From Ophthalmolycus amberensis (Eukaryota; Chordata; Actinopteri; Perciformes; Zoarcidae), in the NCBI GenBank assembly GCA_024529925.1, contig JAFEUB010001789.1:1-64000 (forward strand): a stretch of 64,000 nt of DNA, in the 5' to 3' direction. Of the stretch, positions 13,501 through 28,099 are shown one piece after another. The position numbers and the translations under genes are program-made. Below the pieces are notes generated by a model. The model was given only the letters and a program-made list of their open reading frames with translations. It was not told where the DNA came from and made no database searches. Position 1 is the stretch's first letter, and every line of letters starts with the position of its first letter.

Positions 13501-16500
13501 TCCATGTTTTTTTATCCCAGCCATGGAGTTGTGTTGGGCCAACAAACCCACACCAACAAACCGCCATGTTTATAACACAGTTCCGTTTTCAACTTTGTAA
13601 TGAAATATTTCCAGCAAATGGAAGATAAAGTTGCATTTTGTTTCCAACAGAGTGTGTTTCCAGTACGTCTCTCTCTCTCTCTCTCTCGCTCTCTCTCTCC
13701 GTCTCACACTGGTGTAACCTGGCTTAGCACCTTTGGCTGTCAGTGGCAGTCTGACAGAAATAGAAAGGGGGAAGTGGGGCAGCCTGATTCTTTGTTTACC
13801 TGCCTGCCTGTCTGTCACACCGGACTTGTTTGTGGGGGGATTTAACGAAGCTCTGCACCATTTACTGCTTCCGTTGGCCTCTTATGTCCAGGTGAGAATG
13901 ACACCACACCGACTCTACGCCGGAGGTGGTATGCGGGGGTCTTCCCCACGAAACTATTTTTAGCCTCAAACACTTCATTTCCTGCATTCTGGCTCGGCGT
14001 CAAATGTAGGAAATCTATTCATTCCTTTCACACCGAGGAACTGTGAGGCTCTGCGGGCTGTGCTGACAGACTAGAATTCTGCCTTATGGTGCATCTCGTT
14101 TCTCTCGCTAGCAGCAGCCAGCTTCATGCTCCGTGCTATCGGAGCCTCAACGTTGCTTCTTTTTCTTTCCGTTTTAAGGCGGATTGCAATCACTGCTTTT
14201 GAGGTTGTGTGGACAGCACACTACTTTACCGGATGCATTGTCGCGTCTGAGTTGTGCTCTTGCGGTTTAAAATGACCTTGATGCAATCTAGAAGCCATTA
14301 GAGGAAGTGTATCTTCAGGCATTTTTGGCCACAGCTGAAGATTCAGACTAGCTGCTGTCATATCAAATCAATATCAAATGTTCACTGCACGATCATTGTG
14401 GACAAAAGAATTCTTGATGACAAACCGTTTGTGATATCTATTGCAAAAATATCAAAAAAAATTCTAATCGTATCAGTCAAATTTGCTTCGTATGCATTTT
14501 GTCTCTTTTTTAGCAAATTAATAAATGAATATGGGTTTAAGTGGAGAGAAAGTCTGTGATCATAACCGTACAAAAGCTTGATTTAAGAGACGCTTCATTA
14601 TTTAAACATCGTGACGACCGGTATCCAGTGACTCCCCTAACTTGAATTAGTCTCTGACTTTCTCTTCAGACCGTCTCCTCAGTCTTTGTCCCTCTAGACA
14701 GGAAGTGAGAAAAGGAAAGTGAGGGGAAAAAAGACAGAGAACCGAAGAAAAGACACAAAAATAACCTTCTGTTCTTTTCTGTTCCGCTTTCAATTACAGG
14801 TAAAATCCTGCTGGGTATTCTTAGCCTGCACTGGATATCTATAGCCTCTTTTCTGAAGCATCTGTCACAGAGGCTGCTGCTGGTCCTTCACCTTTTCTAT
14901 TATTTACACCCTTTTCAATCCAAGCTATTTCACTGACGCTCTGATGCCGAGTATTTCACCGCCGCAAACGCGTAATAAGCTTCAATTTGTATTGTAGATG
15001 AACAGCAACCATTCAAAGGGTTCGAGTAGGTGTTGGGGGGGGGCAGTAAACCGGTTCTATTCCCGTGATATCTGAGTGGTTACGTGGGAGTGAAGAGGTG
15101 TCGGTGCAGAAATAAGAGAAATTAGAGCTCATGCAGAGAAGAAGATAGGAGGTTATTACAGCAAGTAAATCAGGGAGATGTAGGAGGGATTCAGTTGGGA
15201 AAAGGTGAGGTAGTTTGTGAAGAGATGAGTGTTAAATGGTTATGTAGAAGATAAGAAAATGGTGAAAAAACGACGACTATTATAAATTTCAATCACAAGT
15301 TGGCGTATTCTTCTTCTAAACTATGTAGCTTAAAGTATGTTCAGTATTGGGAGCAAATCCTTGCAGCGAGATTCCAAAATGGTCAAAAGTAAACACAGCT
15401 GAAGCAGAAGCTGTTTCAGAGAGGCAAACCATGAATGTGAGATCTTGACAATCAGTTGAAGAATTAAAGAGCAGCTGTGTTGAAGAGGCACCGGCATTCA
15501 GAAGTCCCTTGAATGGTAACACAATCGAGTGAATGGGAACTCAATTTGAGGCAAATCAATATTCCAGATTTGAGAGCACATGAGGGCAGATTTATGAGGA
15601 CAAGACGAGATTGTGATGCTTGAGTTTCAGAACAGAGGGCAAGAATGAGGACAAAGCTTCTGGCTGTAAATTTACATTTGAAAGTTGACTTTTAATCACA
15701 GAGGAACACACGAGTATCCGACCAAATATATACGGCACCAGCCAGAAGACAACGTGAGCAATCAGAGTTCTATCAAGTTCAGAAAGAAATCACTGCGCCG
15801 CAGATATTTAACTGATCCAATATTGGGTAGAAATATCACTTTAACTGACCAGCAGAAACTTGGATTATTTCATTTAAGGGATCCGTCATCTCTGTCCTTC
15901 ACATTGCTTCAGCAGGACTTGGTGTCAGATTTCAGAATCAATACTTGCATCTTATTTTTAGCCTCTCCTCTCTGTGCGATATCCAATCTGGAATTTGCAA
16001 CTTCCTAAAAACCACCAAGGATGTTCTTATTTTGCAGTCTTACAGACTCTTTGTTTCATTGTGAAACAGCTGTTTTAAATGAGCGACGCCCTCTCAACGA
16101 TGAGGTAAAACTCATGACATCGATGATATCCGACTCATCGATTATCTGAAAGCTTTTGGTTTGAAAATATTCCGATGGTCATATGAGCTTGTGAGTTTCC
16201 CTCCAGCGTAGATGTGCAGAATGTCTGGAGTGACCTTTAAAGAAACGCTGCAGATATCCGTTCGTGCAGTGTGTGTGTGTGGATGCTGGAAATCAGTCAC
16301 AAACTGTCCCAGAGTGCGGAGTAAGCTTCATATTTTTACATAATAACATTTCCCTGCGTTGCGCTGCAGCTCCGTGCTTTTCCATTTAAAAAAACAACAA
16401 CCAAATAACAAAAGATAATCCCTGTCGGTGGATTTGCAGTTTGTGTGCCAACAAACAGAGGAGATGAAACCACAGAGGGGGAGAGGCAAAGCAGCAAAAA

Positions 16501-18260
16501 CACACTTCATTAAAAACTGTTAAAAATGAAGAGTCTCCTGGTGGCTTTGAAACAGAAACGTCTTCTTCTTTATGTCCTTATCCTCTAATTTTCTCGACAT
16601 TATTTACTCAGTATTTCACACAGGAGTCAGACCCCCGAGTCACCCATTTGTAATGCTACTTGAACTATCCATTATGAATCACTCTGCTGCATGGTAACGG
16701 TGGTTAATGGTGACGTTAAATGGTGGTGGGTTAGGAAGCACATGTTGTCCTCTCTCTTTCTCTGTTCTGTCCTTCTTAAACCCTTGTTTGGTTCACTCTG
16801 GTGCAGAGAAACACTGAAACAGTGAAGCACAATGAAGTCTAATGATTTCTGATGTGCATAATGTTCCATTACTGTAATCTGATGCGCGTCTGAGCTCCTG
16901 TTAAGTACAACTCCATGACCGTCTTGTACCACCTAGCTTTAGCTTAAAGCCTTTCAGCTTCCGTACAGTATTTGCCTCTAATGTTAGCACACAGCAAATT
17001 GTTTTGTAGCTGTGTAATGTTGTCAGGCACAAGGGGAGAGAGGCAGCAGGGTTAGCTGTACCCCGCCAGCACCCAGATGGTCTGGGAAGGAAGTGCGAGG
17101 CCCGAAAGGACGAAGGAGGATGAAAGACGTACAGTGAGAGAATAGTGTCCGTCTCTCTCGGATTTCCTGGTCAGTGTTGGTTCGGAATACATCAAAAAGC
17201 CTGTGAACCCCCTCAAAAGAAATCAAGAATTCTCGTGCTTTTCTGCTCACAAAAGGCAACTTAATTAAGCAGAACTCAAATAAAAGATTGATATTGTATA
17301 AATGATTGAAAGCAAGAGGATAAGAGAGAACGGGGGTGTGTAACGAGAGCTTGGACAGGACTTCTGGAACAAAGCTATGTACATTGGGCCGCTATCGTGC
17401 TCAAACAGCTGCGAGGCATCGAGCGTCGGGCTCTGATTTATTGGAAGCAAACAGTCGGAGAGAGAGAAAAAACGCCGACTGTGAGGAGCTGCAGGCAGAT
17501 GACATCTTCCTCTTCACCGTGTGAGGGAAGAGGAAACATGAGCAGGGTTTCCACCCAGCTGTTTTCTAGTTTTACGTGTAATGCACATTAATTGAACTGC
17601 TCTAGCAGCAACACCAAAAAGGAAATCAATACAGATTGTTTTGCGAAAAACATGTTTAAGTTTGCTCGAAGCTGAAACATAAATTGTGACAAGTAGGCTT
17701 GTCAGATGAATATTGATGTAAAGTAGTAGTATCTGTAAACCAGTTCTGCACCAGTGACCACGTACTAGCTGCGCTTGGGTGCATTAACATCTTTGGCTGG
17801 TGTTTATGAAAGCTGACATGCCGTCTCACGGCCGTCAGACTGGAGGGCCATCACATTATCACAGTCCACACTGCACTATACTATATATACACACAGGGGT
17901 TTCAGTGTTGGCCTTGTCATCGGGATTAGACAAGCAAACCAACATTGTGTGCAAAGTCTTCCATATCACGTCCAATTCATGCATGCGTCGTTTGTAAATC
18001 CCTCATGCGTTGGTTTGTAATCTGAATTCATTAGGTCATTATGAAAACTACTATACTACTAAAATCGCGCCAACATTAAGATTCTAAGTATTATAATTTT
18101 GGTTGGAAATATAGAGATGAGGTAAACTAAGTGTGAACTGGAAGAATGAGACAGAGGGAAGTGATGCACTGCTTGTATGCAGGCAGAGGGAGAAAACCTA
18201 TGAGGGAACTACCCACAATGCCCCTGTGGTCTCGTGTAAGCCGCCACCATCCTCTCCTCT
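7501..18260. other. Non-coding, largely featureless intronic sequence
   Basis: No exon or RNA gene is recognised. It contains a perfect 8-bp hairpin at 10543-10562, a local duplicated motif at 12270/12462, and a CT-rich run at about 13667-13700. The 152-aa frame at 11504-11962 shows no domain and no supporting splice sites. Confidence 0.5.
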
Positions 18261-18262
18261 GA

Positions 18263-18288
18263 AACACACACACACACACACACACACC
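18263..18288 (+). repeat. (CA)n microsatellite
   Basis: About 26 nt of perfect CA dinucleotide. Confidence 0.95.
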
Positions 18289-20018
18289 TCAATAAGGCAG
18301 AGTGCTTATATCAGCAAAGTGCAGGCCAAGCTGCTATCACTCATGTTGGTCTCTTGGCTCGCCCTCCTATTTCTACAGTATTTTCTTTCTCCATTCCTGC
18401 TCTTCCTTCTGTTTATGTAACTTACCATTGTGAGCATCGTGAGCATTCAATTTTAAATGGCTTGTTTTCCTCGCATCAAAACACTTGTGTGCTGATATTT
18501 GTGTCGTTAAGAGAGGGGCTTTCTGGCGATGGAGCGAACCCTCTTGCCGGCCATGTTTGTCGTCCTTTGGAGCTACATGCGGACAGAGGTGGGTACAGAC
18601 GCCGAAATCACCAGAGTCATGGTTCCAATGCAACAACAAGCTTTTCCTGTAACTGATGACAAAGTTGTTTATTATTTTTTTAAAGCTATTGAGTTTGGAA
18701 TATTTAAAAGATCCAAATGACAACTCTAAATCAAATACCAAGAACCTGACATTTGACTGGCGGGACTTTCCGTTTCTTCCAGACCCGTTCGTCGGTCAGC
18801 TACCCGTGGTATCGTGTCAGCTGGTATTGTCTTTGCTGCTCCGAGCGATAATGCTGCTGCCAGAGCAAAATGCTGATTTAAAAAAAAAAGTATGTCGATG
18901 ATTTATCCTCGCTATCAGACAGACAAACCGTTCTGTGCTCCGCACGACTGAAAACCACAGCGGAACAAAACGAACTCGCAGAATACAGAACAGTATGGAC
19001 AGGACGACAGAGCGACAGAGCGAAGAAGAAAATGGAGGGGGTGTTCACCGTGTACAGTACAAACTGTGAGGTGATGTCTGAGATAAACACCAGAGAGCCA
19101 GAGGACGTTAGTCTGCACTGCAGGACTGAAGCTAAGCTTCTTTATTAAAAAGAGATCCAGAGATATTCTGAAACAAAACACGCAATTGCTGCATTTTGCT
19201 GTTTCTGATTTGATCCGAGGTTGTTAAGTGAACGTCACGTTCCTCGGGCCGATACTAACAATTTGAAAAAATCCATTGTTTCAGAAATATGCAGCTGTGA
19301 ATGTGGAAGCACAGCTGGAAGGTCCAGTTATGACACAATTTGTGTGTCAAACCATTTCAGAATCTTTTTGTGTTTTCTGCCGATTCTTGACCAAAGCAAA
19401 CGATTCAAATGTCAACATGGTGCCAAATTGATGCTTTGAGGCATCTGTCAACCCTCCTGGGGACAGGTGTTGTAAATGAACGTTTCGCTACAAACACTAT
19501 AACTAGAGTCTCTGGTCTTTGTGCATAAATGTATGCTACAATACTAACGCTACTCTGATGTCCTTATCAAATAAACTGAACTTTCAAAATAGTACATACA
19601 GCGATTTCTGCTCGAGCTCCGTGTCCAGGCTTGTATCATTTTTCGAATAATCCCGCAATCAATGACAAATGAGGCCGTTATTGGTTTTGAGCTCATTTTC
19701 AAACTTTTAATGTTGTTTATTGCATGATTTATTTGAAAAGACTGAAATTGTAATTCCCCTGATAATAACCAGAAATATAACGTTCACCACGTATATTGTT
19801 TGAATAGTTGTATCTGTCCTCTCAGCTGTGAGCGGTGACAGGGAACAGTCTGGTAAATAAAGCTCCTCTCAGTCACCCCTCACCCCTGACTCACCCCTGC
19901 TGAGTGAGCGTGTGCAGCCAAATCTTGCGCTGCAGACACACTCCTGCCGTCCAAAATCCCTGTTTAATACCAGGACATGACAGACTAATGGAGAGGGGTG
20001 AGGAGGGAGAGGCAGAAT
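18289..20018. other. Non-coding, no recognisable feature
   Basis: Only chance open frames, including the 122-aa minus-strand frame at 18373-18741, which has no domain. Confidence 0.5.
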
Positions 20019-20058
20019 CCCCCCCCCCCCCAACACACACACACACACACACACACAC
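20019..20058 (+). repeat. Poly-C (13 nt) followed by (CA)n
   Basis: C run at 20019-20031, then AC dinucleotides from 20033 to 20058. Confidence 0.95.
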
Positions 20059-20560
20059 TGAGCCTTTGGCAGGACACCTGAACAATCCCCTTAACATCAA
20101 ACAGGACTGCAGACGAAGCCACGAGGATCACAGCTGCATCACATCGTCTGTGTGAGGACACTATCTGAGGATATTCATTATTAATATATCGTTACAGTAG
20201 AAATACATTCCTCAGTCTTCATGGAGCAGTATTTGCAATATTTTACATATTATTAGACTTCCTGTGACGGAGGGGCAGTTCGTTATACCTTTTTTGATAT
20301 CGTTGTCCTTATCCAACTAGATCTGACCATCTCAGATCCCCAAATGTGAACACTACAAGAAAATGATCTAAAATGCATCCCAGTGTGTGTTTCTGGTGAA
20401 CCCACGACTGTGGTGATCTGAGATGACCTGCCTGCGGCTGAATCCACTGAGGGGGGGGAAGAGGAGGCCTTCAAAGCCTCAAAACAATCGAGCCGACCAT
20501 CAAACGCCTTCACGAAACCACTCACAGCTGCACGAGCATGAATCCAGGTGCATTGGAACT

Positions 20561-20561
<1 letters not shown>

Positions 20562-20617
<56 letters not shown>
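20562..20617 (+). repeat. (TG)n microsatellite, about 56 nt
   Basis: Perfect dinucleotide array. The Cys-Val frames in it are artefacts. Confidence 0.95.
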
Positions 20618-20618
<1 letters not shown>

Positions 20619-23600
20619 CAGACCAAAACACGCAGCATTACCATTTCATCCATCCTCCCGTGTGTTTCTGTCCACCTCAGGCTTCGGGAAAAACATTCTC
20701 TTGACTCTACAGGGAGAGAGAACGATTACGCTGCGAGCACGAAATAACAGGTCGGATGGAGAGAAAGATGTTCCTCTTATTTCCGGGCTTTAATTAGCTG
20801 TAACAGGAATTCAGCAAAAAGGAAAATGACGATGCAGTATTGTGTATATGATGAAGTTTCATCTTGTCAATCACTAAATATGATCGACACTGACTTCCTT
20901 CAGCTCTTGTCTTTTTGTCCAGCAGAGCGAGACAGACATGAAGACATGCAGGGGATCAGCTGTCTGGGTGCACAGAGAGGCAAAAACAAATCAGGGCCAT
21001 GTTTCCTCTCCAAGAGGCAGCATAAGCTAAATCATGCAGATTTAGTCTCGTCAACAAACTGGAGGGCAAACTGGCACTTACTGTGTGTGTTCCACGTAAC
21101 AAACCGAACAGCCTCCCACCTGTTTGTCTTGCCACATGTGCTTTGTGGAAAACATAATTGCTGCCCGGATTGGCAACACTTTTTGTTGAGTGAAGGAGGT
21201 GCTGCGATTGTATAGATATTCTGGCAAAAGAAAATATGTTTTCATGGAACATGTTGCAGTTAACGAAGAGCATTTTCCAGATGTTCATCAAACTGTAGCA
21301 AAACATTTCTCACGAAACATATTTGCTGTTGCAAATCAGTAGAGAATGTCCGGAGCTGATTGAGGCCAATCCGAGCATTCTTTACTAGATCGGTATCGGC
21401 AAAAACAAACCCGATTATATGCCGACCCCTTACTGTGTTTGTTTACCTTAGCATGCTAGCTGGCACTGATCGTCACTTTTACCAGTTGAAGTGGCGTTAG
21501 TTAATAAAAAATAAATGTATGATGAGTAACTTGAGAACCGGGCAAAATTAGACTTGACAGGTTTGTGCGCTCAGGTCATCCCTCCAAATGTCGAGAAGGG
21601 GTTGCCTGATGTATTTGAGATAAGAAATAACATATTTATTGATAAATTAGGGAAAATATCAGAATTCCACATCTGAGTTCCTGTTTTCCAGGAACATATG
21701 CACCGAGATGTCTCTGCTAAAGGCCCGTTTTACTGACAGTATCGGGGGATGCAATGGTCTCTCTGAGATGATCTCCTCAGAATGATATCACGTATTGATT
21801 GAGTGGCGTCAGAACATCGGTGCTCTCACTGGACTGTAGCTGTTACACAGAGGAGTGCTGACTCTTTACGGACAGCACTCCCATGTTTGATAAATCAAGC
21901 TGTGCTCAGCTTGCCCGTGTGGCAGCAGGCCCGTGGGCTCGGGGCTTATGGGATTGTATCGAGAGAGACAGACGGAGACAGTTTGTGACACGGACATTTA
22001 CATCGACAGAGAACGCACTCGAAAAGCTGCTTCACTCTGAGTGCAGTCGAACTGCGGGAAAGTTCCGTTGTTTAAGAGGCTCAAAAGCAGCTCAAGTTGT
22101 TCTGTAAATAATTATCTGTCACGTCATATGATGTAATAATAATGTAACATCAGGTCCCTCCTCAAACACAGATACACAACGCAATAAAGCTAAATATTAT
22201 TAGCCTGAGTGTGTTAAGTACAAAGCTGTAGTTAGGACCTAAAGACTGGAAATCAAGGGTCATTTAGTGCTTTTTACCAAAATGTTGAACTCTTCACTCG
22301 ACTCAAGGTGTTGATGGGTTTATATTGCCAGTAATCTAGTGGTGTATATCTCATGTAGAAACTCCATAAAATGTGATGAAGGTTGATAAGATTTTACAAA
22401 CCACTACAGGCAACCACTGCCATAAACTGTTCTGGGTGATGGTACTAAAAGTTATCATTTAATAGCTTCATTCACCTCCTCAAAATGCTGCATATTTTTT
22501 TTATTTTATGAAATAAAGTAACGCTGATGACTGAATTAACAGCGCAGCTCTGCTCAGTCTCCCTCTGCTGATCCAGGCTGCAGGAATTAACCATTGACAG
22601 ACATTTTAATAGTATTACCACATGTGGAGAGGGGGGGGGAGGAGGAGAGTGAGAGATGAATATGTATGAGTGAAATGGGAAAGAGAGACGTCTGACGCAC
22701 AAAGAAAGGAGGGCAGATATCAGTGAACGGGTGCTTTCAACCACTGCCTCCGTCTTCTCACTGTAACCCACAGAACCGAGCGAACCACACACACACACCG
22801 ACCACCGGTGTATGATGCAGCACAAATGAATAATAATTCACGACCATATTTAGCTGAGATGATGAAACATGCTCTTTATTTTCAGCCCAAGGGGATGAAA
22901 AGAGCGTCCTGGAGTTCATCACTCTGAGCCGATTGTTTCATAATTTGGGTTTAATTTAGGACGTGGAGATTTTCTGAATCATCTTTAAAAAGGTGAAAGT
23001 GGATGAGGACCCAGTGTGGTGCTGCCTGCCGGTGCTACTAATTGGTGCTACTGTACTTTGACAGCAAGCGACTACTGAGGAGATTATGAGCCGAGACGCT
23101 CTACTCTACGTGTCAGTCTGACACGATCCATGCGTTCTAGCACTGCAGCAGATGCTCATTTATCTCACCGGGGAAATGCTTGGATTTATTCTTGGGACAA
23201 ATTCTGGGAGGACGGTTAGGTCAACAAAGTGGGGGACTTGGACACGAGAGTCCTTCTAATAAAATGTACAGAATATAATATCGTCCAAGCTGTCTAGAGC
23301 AACACATCGAAGCATTTTCTGATCTTACAAATCTAAATAAACCACTTTTATGACGTGACAACGATACCGTGATGTAAACATGTTTGTGTTCTTTTCAAAA
23401 TAATCTTCGAACGTAGGTTCTCTTAGTTTCTTACTTGGTTAGGCTTAGGAAAAGGTTTGGGTTAGGGTTTACTTAAGTATGTTGTTTACGTGAAATAACT
23501 AGTCCTACGTTTGTTACGTAACTGGCGTTCGTGAAGTACGTAAAAATTACAGTGAAAACAGTCTGCATGGTTTTAAGCGGGACACAAACAGCAGTCTCCT

Positions 23601-25349
23601 GCGTGAAAGTCCTGTGTTTGTTTGACCCTCTTTTACTATGCGTCAGCTGTACTGATACTGTACTGTAATAGGACAAATGAGGACTCCTGGTTTAAACGCA
23701 GAGAGGGAGCACTACATGAGCTCATACATGGTTACAACAGAATAGATCTGTTTCCCATCAGGGCTCCCACTCAGCAGGCTGTGTGTGTCAGACAGTACAC
23801 TGGGCTGAGTCATGCTTTGGAATCACAACCTTCTGCCCCCTCTTCCCACTAAAACCCAAATCAATGCTGCTCTGCTGCCTCTCTACTACGACTACCATAA
23901 AATATTCATTTTGAAATATGATGAAATAGCGTGTATTCTGACCCGTCGGTTTCTTCACTGTAACCTTCTCAGAAATCTGTCAATTACAGTCTCTCCTCCT
24001 ACAAACTCAGCCTCTGCTTTCATTTCAATTCCTCACAATAATTACCCGCTGAACTCGTTAGAAAAGACTTTTCTTTGAAAAAAACTAAAAACAGCCTGCG
24101 CCTCTGCAGAGGCTGTAAGCCGGGCTCAGTTCCATAAAGTACGTGATATCTGCTGTAAATCCCTGAGCCTCAGCCATCATCCAGTGAACATATGATACAG
24201 GAGACAGAGAGAGGCCTCAGCAGAAGAGAGCGTTTCAGCGGTGGGGGCATGGCAGCTTGAAAACGGGTTTGTTTCAGAGGATTATCGCACATTTTTCCAC
24301 CAGGAGCTCATTTATAGACATGTCAAGTGAAGGGAGGCTTCCTCTGTTAAAAACACGACACTCTGAGAGAGAGAGAGAAGAGCGAGACGGAAGTGGAGCA
24401 AACTGAATTTAATTATGGTGAATATTAAGTCAGGCGAGAGGAAGAAGTCGAGGAAGAAGCAGATGGATAATGATGAAGAGAGGACGGCGAGATGTGGATG
24501 GAAATATAGAGAAGGGAGCTCAGCTTCCAGGGCCTTTCTGTGTGCTGCTCACCGCACGGTAGGAAGCATCGGTCCCAGAGCGCCACCGAGCCGCCGCTCG
24601 CCTGATCCCTATCTGACGGAGCTGAGCGGAGACTGAGATCACACTCTGTGCGCTAGTATGCGAGGGTCTGCGTGGCCTACTAGCGTCATCAACGGGTGTA
24701 CCCAAACATCTGGGTGCATCCAATTTGTTGTGACGCGACAGTCTTTTAACGCAGGACCGAAGATTTTGTACCAATTCGGTTCAAAATGTTTGACCTATGG
24801 ACCATTAAACTCACATTAACGCACAGTGCTCTCACTCCTGAGTACACTACCGATACAGAAGGAAAAACGCTGACGCGTCAAACAGAAGGGAGGGAGGGTG
24901 AGTGATAAAGGTACCAACTGAAACATTAAAGAATTGGATAGACAGGTGAGGCATATATTTAGACTCCCCTGAAGAAAGCTCGCCGAGTTCAGCGTTGCAT
25001 CAAAACCTCAACTTTGTAAATGAAACCACGGGCCGCTTTCATGCTCCGCTGTTGAGTCAGACAGCGTTCACACCCACAGAGCTGGTGTTTCAGTTGTTTC
25101 AGTCGACCTGGAAAACGCAGCAGCACATCACCGGGAGTGTTGAAACTGTTCCTGCGTCGTGCAAGAAAAGGGATTTTAAATAGGTTTGTTATTTCACACC
25201 ACCGGCAGCTTTTTAGATGCCAGGCGCCTCGTGGAACTGATTAATATTTGCAAGCTGCATTTTCTCCTGCTTTTCAGTCTCTTTGCCAGTTTAACACCTG
25301 CACCGCCTATAGAAAAGGAAAGATAAAGCAACGGCAGCTTGGACCTGCA
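20618..25349. other. Non-coding, mostly featureless
   Basis: Includes a degenerate repeat-like patch around 23395-23545 (GGCTTAGGAAAAGGTTTGGGTTAGGGTTTAC, TTACGTAACTGGCGTTCG), of a type I recall as dispersed in fish, and a 'GATCGGTATCGGCAAAAACAAACCCGAT' patch near 21388. Neither could be assigned. Confidence 0.45.
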
Positions 25350-25480
25350 GGCATTGACTATATAGACCGTACATAAGAAGTCGACGTAGTCACCGTGACC
25401 CCACCCGTTGGTTGGTGGACTACGGTTCTGAAGCCTTGAATTCAGCATTTTAGACGTCGCCATCTTGTTTCTTTCGAACT
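25350..25480 (+). repeat. Dispersed teleost intronic repeat, copy A2 (5' part)
   Basis: TTGGTTGGTGGACTACGGTTCTGAAGCC, then TTCAGCATTTTAGACGTCGCCATCTTGTTTC, is the same landmark order as copy A1 at 1450-1500, in the same orientation. Confidence 0.65.
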
Positions 25481-26490
25481 ACAATTCATCACAAGACGGC
25501 GGAGCGAAGCACAAACAAACGCTGCGTAAGACAATCGCTCGTTTGTGACGAACCGTCTCTTCACACTGGGACGCCGCTCAGAAGAAATGGCATTGTTGAT
25601 GAACTGGGAAAGTGTGTAAACCGTTGTGTTTTGCCGATAACTTGCACTGTAATGCGTAAAGTACATGAACTCATCGAATGTCTCATTCATTATTGTGTTG
25701 GTTTTATTACTGATCGGCCATTAGAAAAATTAAGTTTATGTTCCAACTGTAAAATGTCCCAATATGTATTTTGGGATCCCTTTAAACCCCCCAGTAATCG
25801 TTGTCCTCTAGTATGTGAAGTAGTTTCTTTCTTTAAAATGACAACAAAATATAAGTGGAAAGCCTACCAGCCCTCTAGTCTTTGTGGAGGAATTCGGGGA
25901 CCAGTGGATTTGGTTTGGAGGGTTTAACGGCCAAATATCTTTGCCAGGCTCGCTCTGACAATCTCCTAAAACCTTCCACCCCTGGCTGTGAAGATTAGAC
26001 TGGGATTTCCTAGTCTGGCTCAAGGACTGCATCGTGGTGATGTTCACTTTTCTGTCCTGTGAGACTCTTTTTTTCTTGTCTTTTGGCTGGATAATAAAAA
26101 ACAAAAGAAATGGTTCAGTCTACTCTGCAGCTCTGGAGAAGCCTGGAAGCTGCAGGACAGTCGAGAGGAATGTATTGTCTGTACATGAGAAACGTTACCC
26201 GGCTGTCTCTCTCGCATGGAGCTGGAGGAGTTTAGAGTAATTTGAACTGCATCAGCTCCGCTGGGGCTTCACAGTGGAGTCGGAGGGTTTACAGTAAAGC
26301 CCTTCTGTGGTAGTTAACCGTGTATATGGAATACTTCATTTAACCTGCAGCTTCTTCTTCTTCTGCATGAGGTCGAAACCAGAAAGAGTCTGCTTTAAAG
26401 TGATACTGTTGGCTTGAATGGTGGCTGTGTACTGTTGCTCTGAATCCACTTAATTTCATTGTTACTTGGACCAAATTGGACAGCTGTAGA

Positions 26491-26493
<3 letters not shown>

Positions 26494-26540
<47 letters not shown>
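26494..26540 (+). repeat. (GT)n microsatellite
   Basis: 47-nt perfect dinucleotide array. Confidence 0.95.
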
Positions 26541-26541
<1 letters not shown>

Positions 26542-27055
26542 CCTGCCCTGACCTTCAGTGTCGAGCTATCCCAGCTGCTAAGTGGCCTCAGCGAATTGTT
26601 GAAACTCTTAAATCAGCGAGTGGAAGTGGAGGAACAATTCCCAGCTGTGTGGATTTTTCACGGAGAGTCGAGCCTCGCCCCTCTCCAAATTTTTTGGCAT
26701 TGATAACAATTTCAATATGTTGAGTCTTCGATTAAAATATTAGTATTTAAACGTTCTTCCCGTAATCCTTTAAAATATTGTTTAGACTTCTCAACTTTTT
26801 CTTCTTTTTGCAGTGAAATTCTCTCAACAGGTTACTGATCGTTGACACGCTGCCTTAACGGATTAAAGAGTCTGTTTGTAGCTTACATCGCAGCCGAGGA
26901 GGGATCGTTAGAAAACCCGCTCCATGGTGACAAGACACCTCACGTGACATTATGAGTCTTGAAATGTGTTTTTGTAATGTAAATGACCCTAATAGGATCA
27001 CACACACCCACTAAGTCTGGTTTGGCCTCTTGTCAACAGTGCTGCCGTATTTACA

Positions 27056-27067
27056 CCCCCCCCCCCC
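27056..27067 (+). repeat. Poly-C tract (12 nt)
   Basis: Uninterrupted C run. Confidence 0.9.
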
Positions 27068-27721
27068 TTTATTGACCTCTTTAGCTAGTTTCAGTTTCTA
27101 TCCCTTTCCAAATCCTCATCAGCTCCCTCTAAATCTCCCCTCGCCCATCCCCCATCTCCTCTGCCTGCTGCTGCCGTCTGCAGTTCTGCTTTCAGCTCTT
27201 TCTCCTTTGACTCATCAACGTGTTCAGAAGCCACTTCACATTGAAATACAGTCATCGATGTGCTGTTAGAACAGTGGTCGTATGATAATCTAGACATTCA
27301 TAAAGAAGTTCACTAGTCGTCCAAATTCAATCCGGTTTAAAGAAGATGTTCTATATAATGTTTCTGGAATAATATGTCTGCTGCATTAATGTGTATGTTT
27401 CATTTTACTGCTGTAGATGTTTGAAGTTGTTCTAATTTTAACTCCTTTTGATACGACAGTATCGGGTAGTTTAATCTACAGCAATGCTTCATGTCTTATA
27501 CAATCATCATATGTTGTCATGACCTCAGAAAAACAGCTGTTTCCAGCTTTGTAATGATACATTTTCCAGCTGATCCAAAAGACGCATAAAAGACAACTTC
27601 ATCCGTCAGTTTATCACAAACATTCAACATCAACACATTCGTGTTTTTCACGGGACAGGAAGGGGATGAAAAACTGTAATCTGTCAAATAACTTAAGCTG
27701 TCAGACACATGTAACCCTGTA

Positions 27722-27848
27722 TGAAGTACAATTAACTACCACTGAGATGTACTGGAGTAGAAGTAGAAAGTAGCACTCAGTTTAAGTACAAGGACCTGAA
27801 ATGTATAGTACTCAAGTAAAATGTACTTTGTTACATTCCAACACTGCT
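27722..27848 (+). repeat. Dispersed 'AAGTACTTGAGTAAA' repeat, copy D1
   Basis: CTGAGATGTACTGGAGTAGAAGTAGAAAGTAGC, GTACTCAAGTAAAATGTACTTTGTTACATTCCAACACTGCTGG: this matches the 3' end of a very common percomorph repeat and the copies at 42092 (same orientation), 42915 and 63110 (opposite). Confidence 0.75.
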
Positions 27849-27990
27849 GGATTCTACATTCATCTGCAAATATAAATATCAGCGGCTTGACCTGAAGTAC
27901 GTTTGTTTAGTGACATTGCTGTCATCGTACCCACTCATCAGCTCTCACACTAAACACAGAACAATCAAACACAGAGATAAGAGTGATTCT

Positions 27991-27991
<1 letters not shown>

Positions 27992-28021
<30 letters not shown>
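27992..28021 (+). repeat. (CA)n microsatellite
   Basis: 30-nt perfect dinucleotide array. Three tandem CTCCGTCC units follow at about 28074-28098. Confidence 0.95.
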
Positions 28022-28024
<3 letters not shown>

Positions 28025-28099
28025 CCCAGGCAGTGTCAGAGTGACTCAGAGGTCCACAGCGGACAAACACTGACCTCCGTCCCTCCGTCCCTCCGTCCA

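Noticed and set aside
23455..23480. TTGGGTTAGGGTTTAC resembling telomeric TTAGGG
   Set aside because: Only one unit matches; it belongs to a degenerate dispersed repeat patch rather than an interstitial telomere.
24540..24790. GC-rich patch with GCGAGGGTCTGCGTGGCC, considered as an exon or a Harbinger-like element
   Set aside because: No splice-bounded coding homology and no terminal inverted repeats could be made out.
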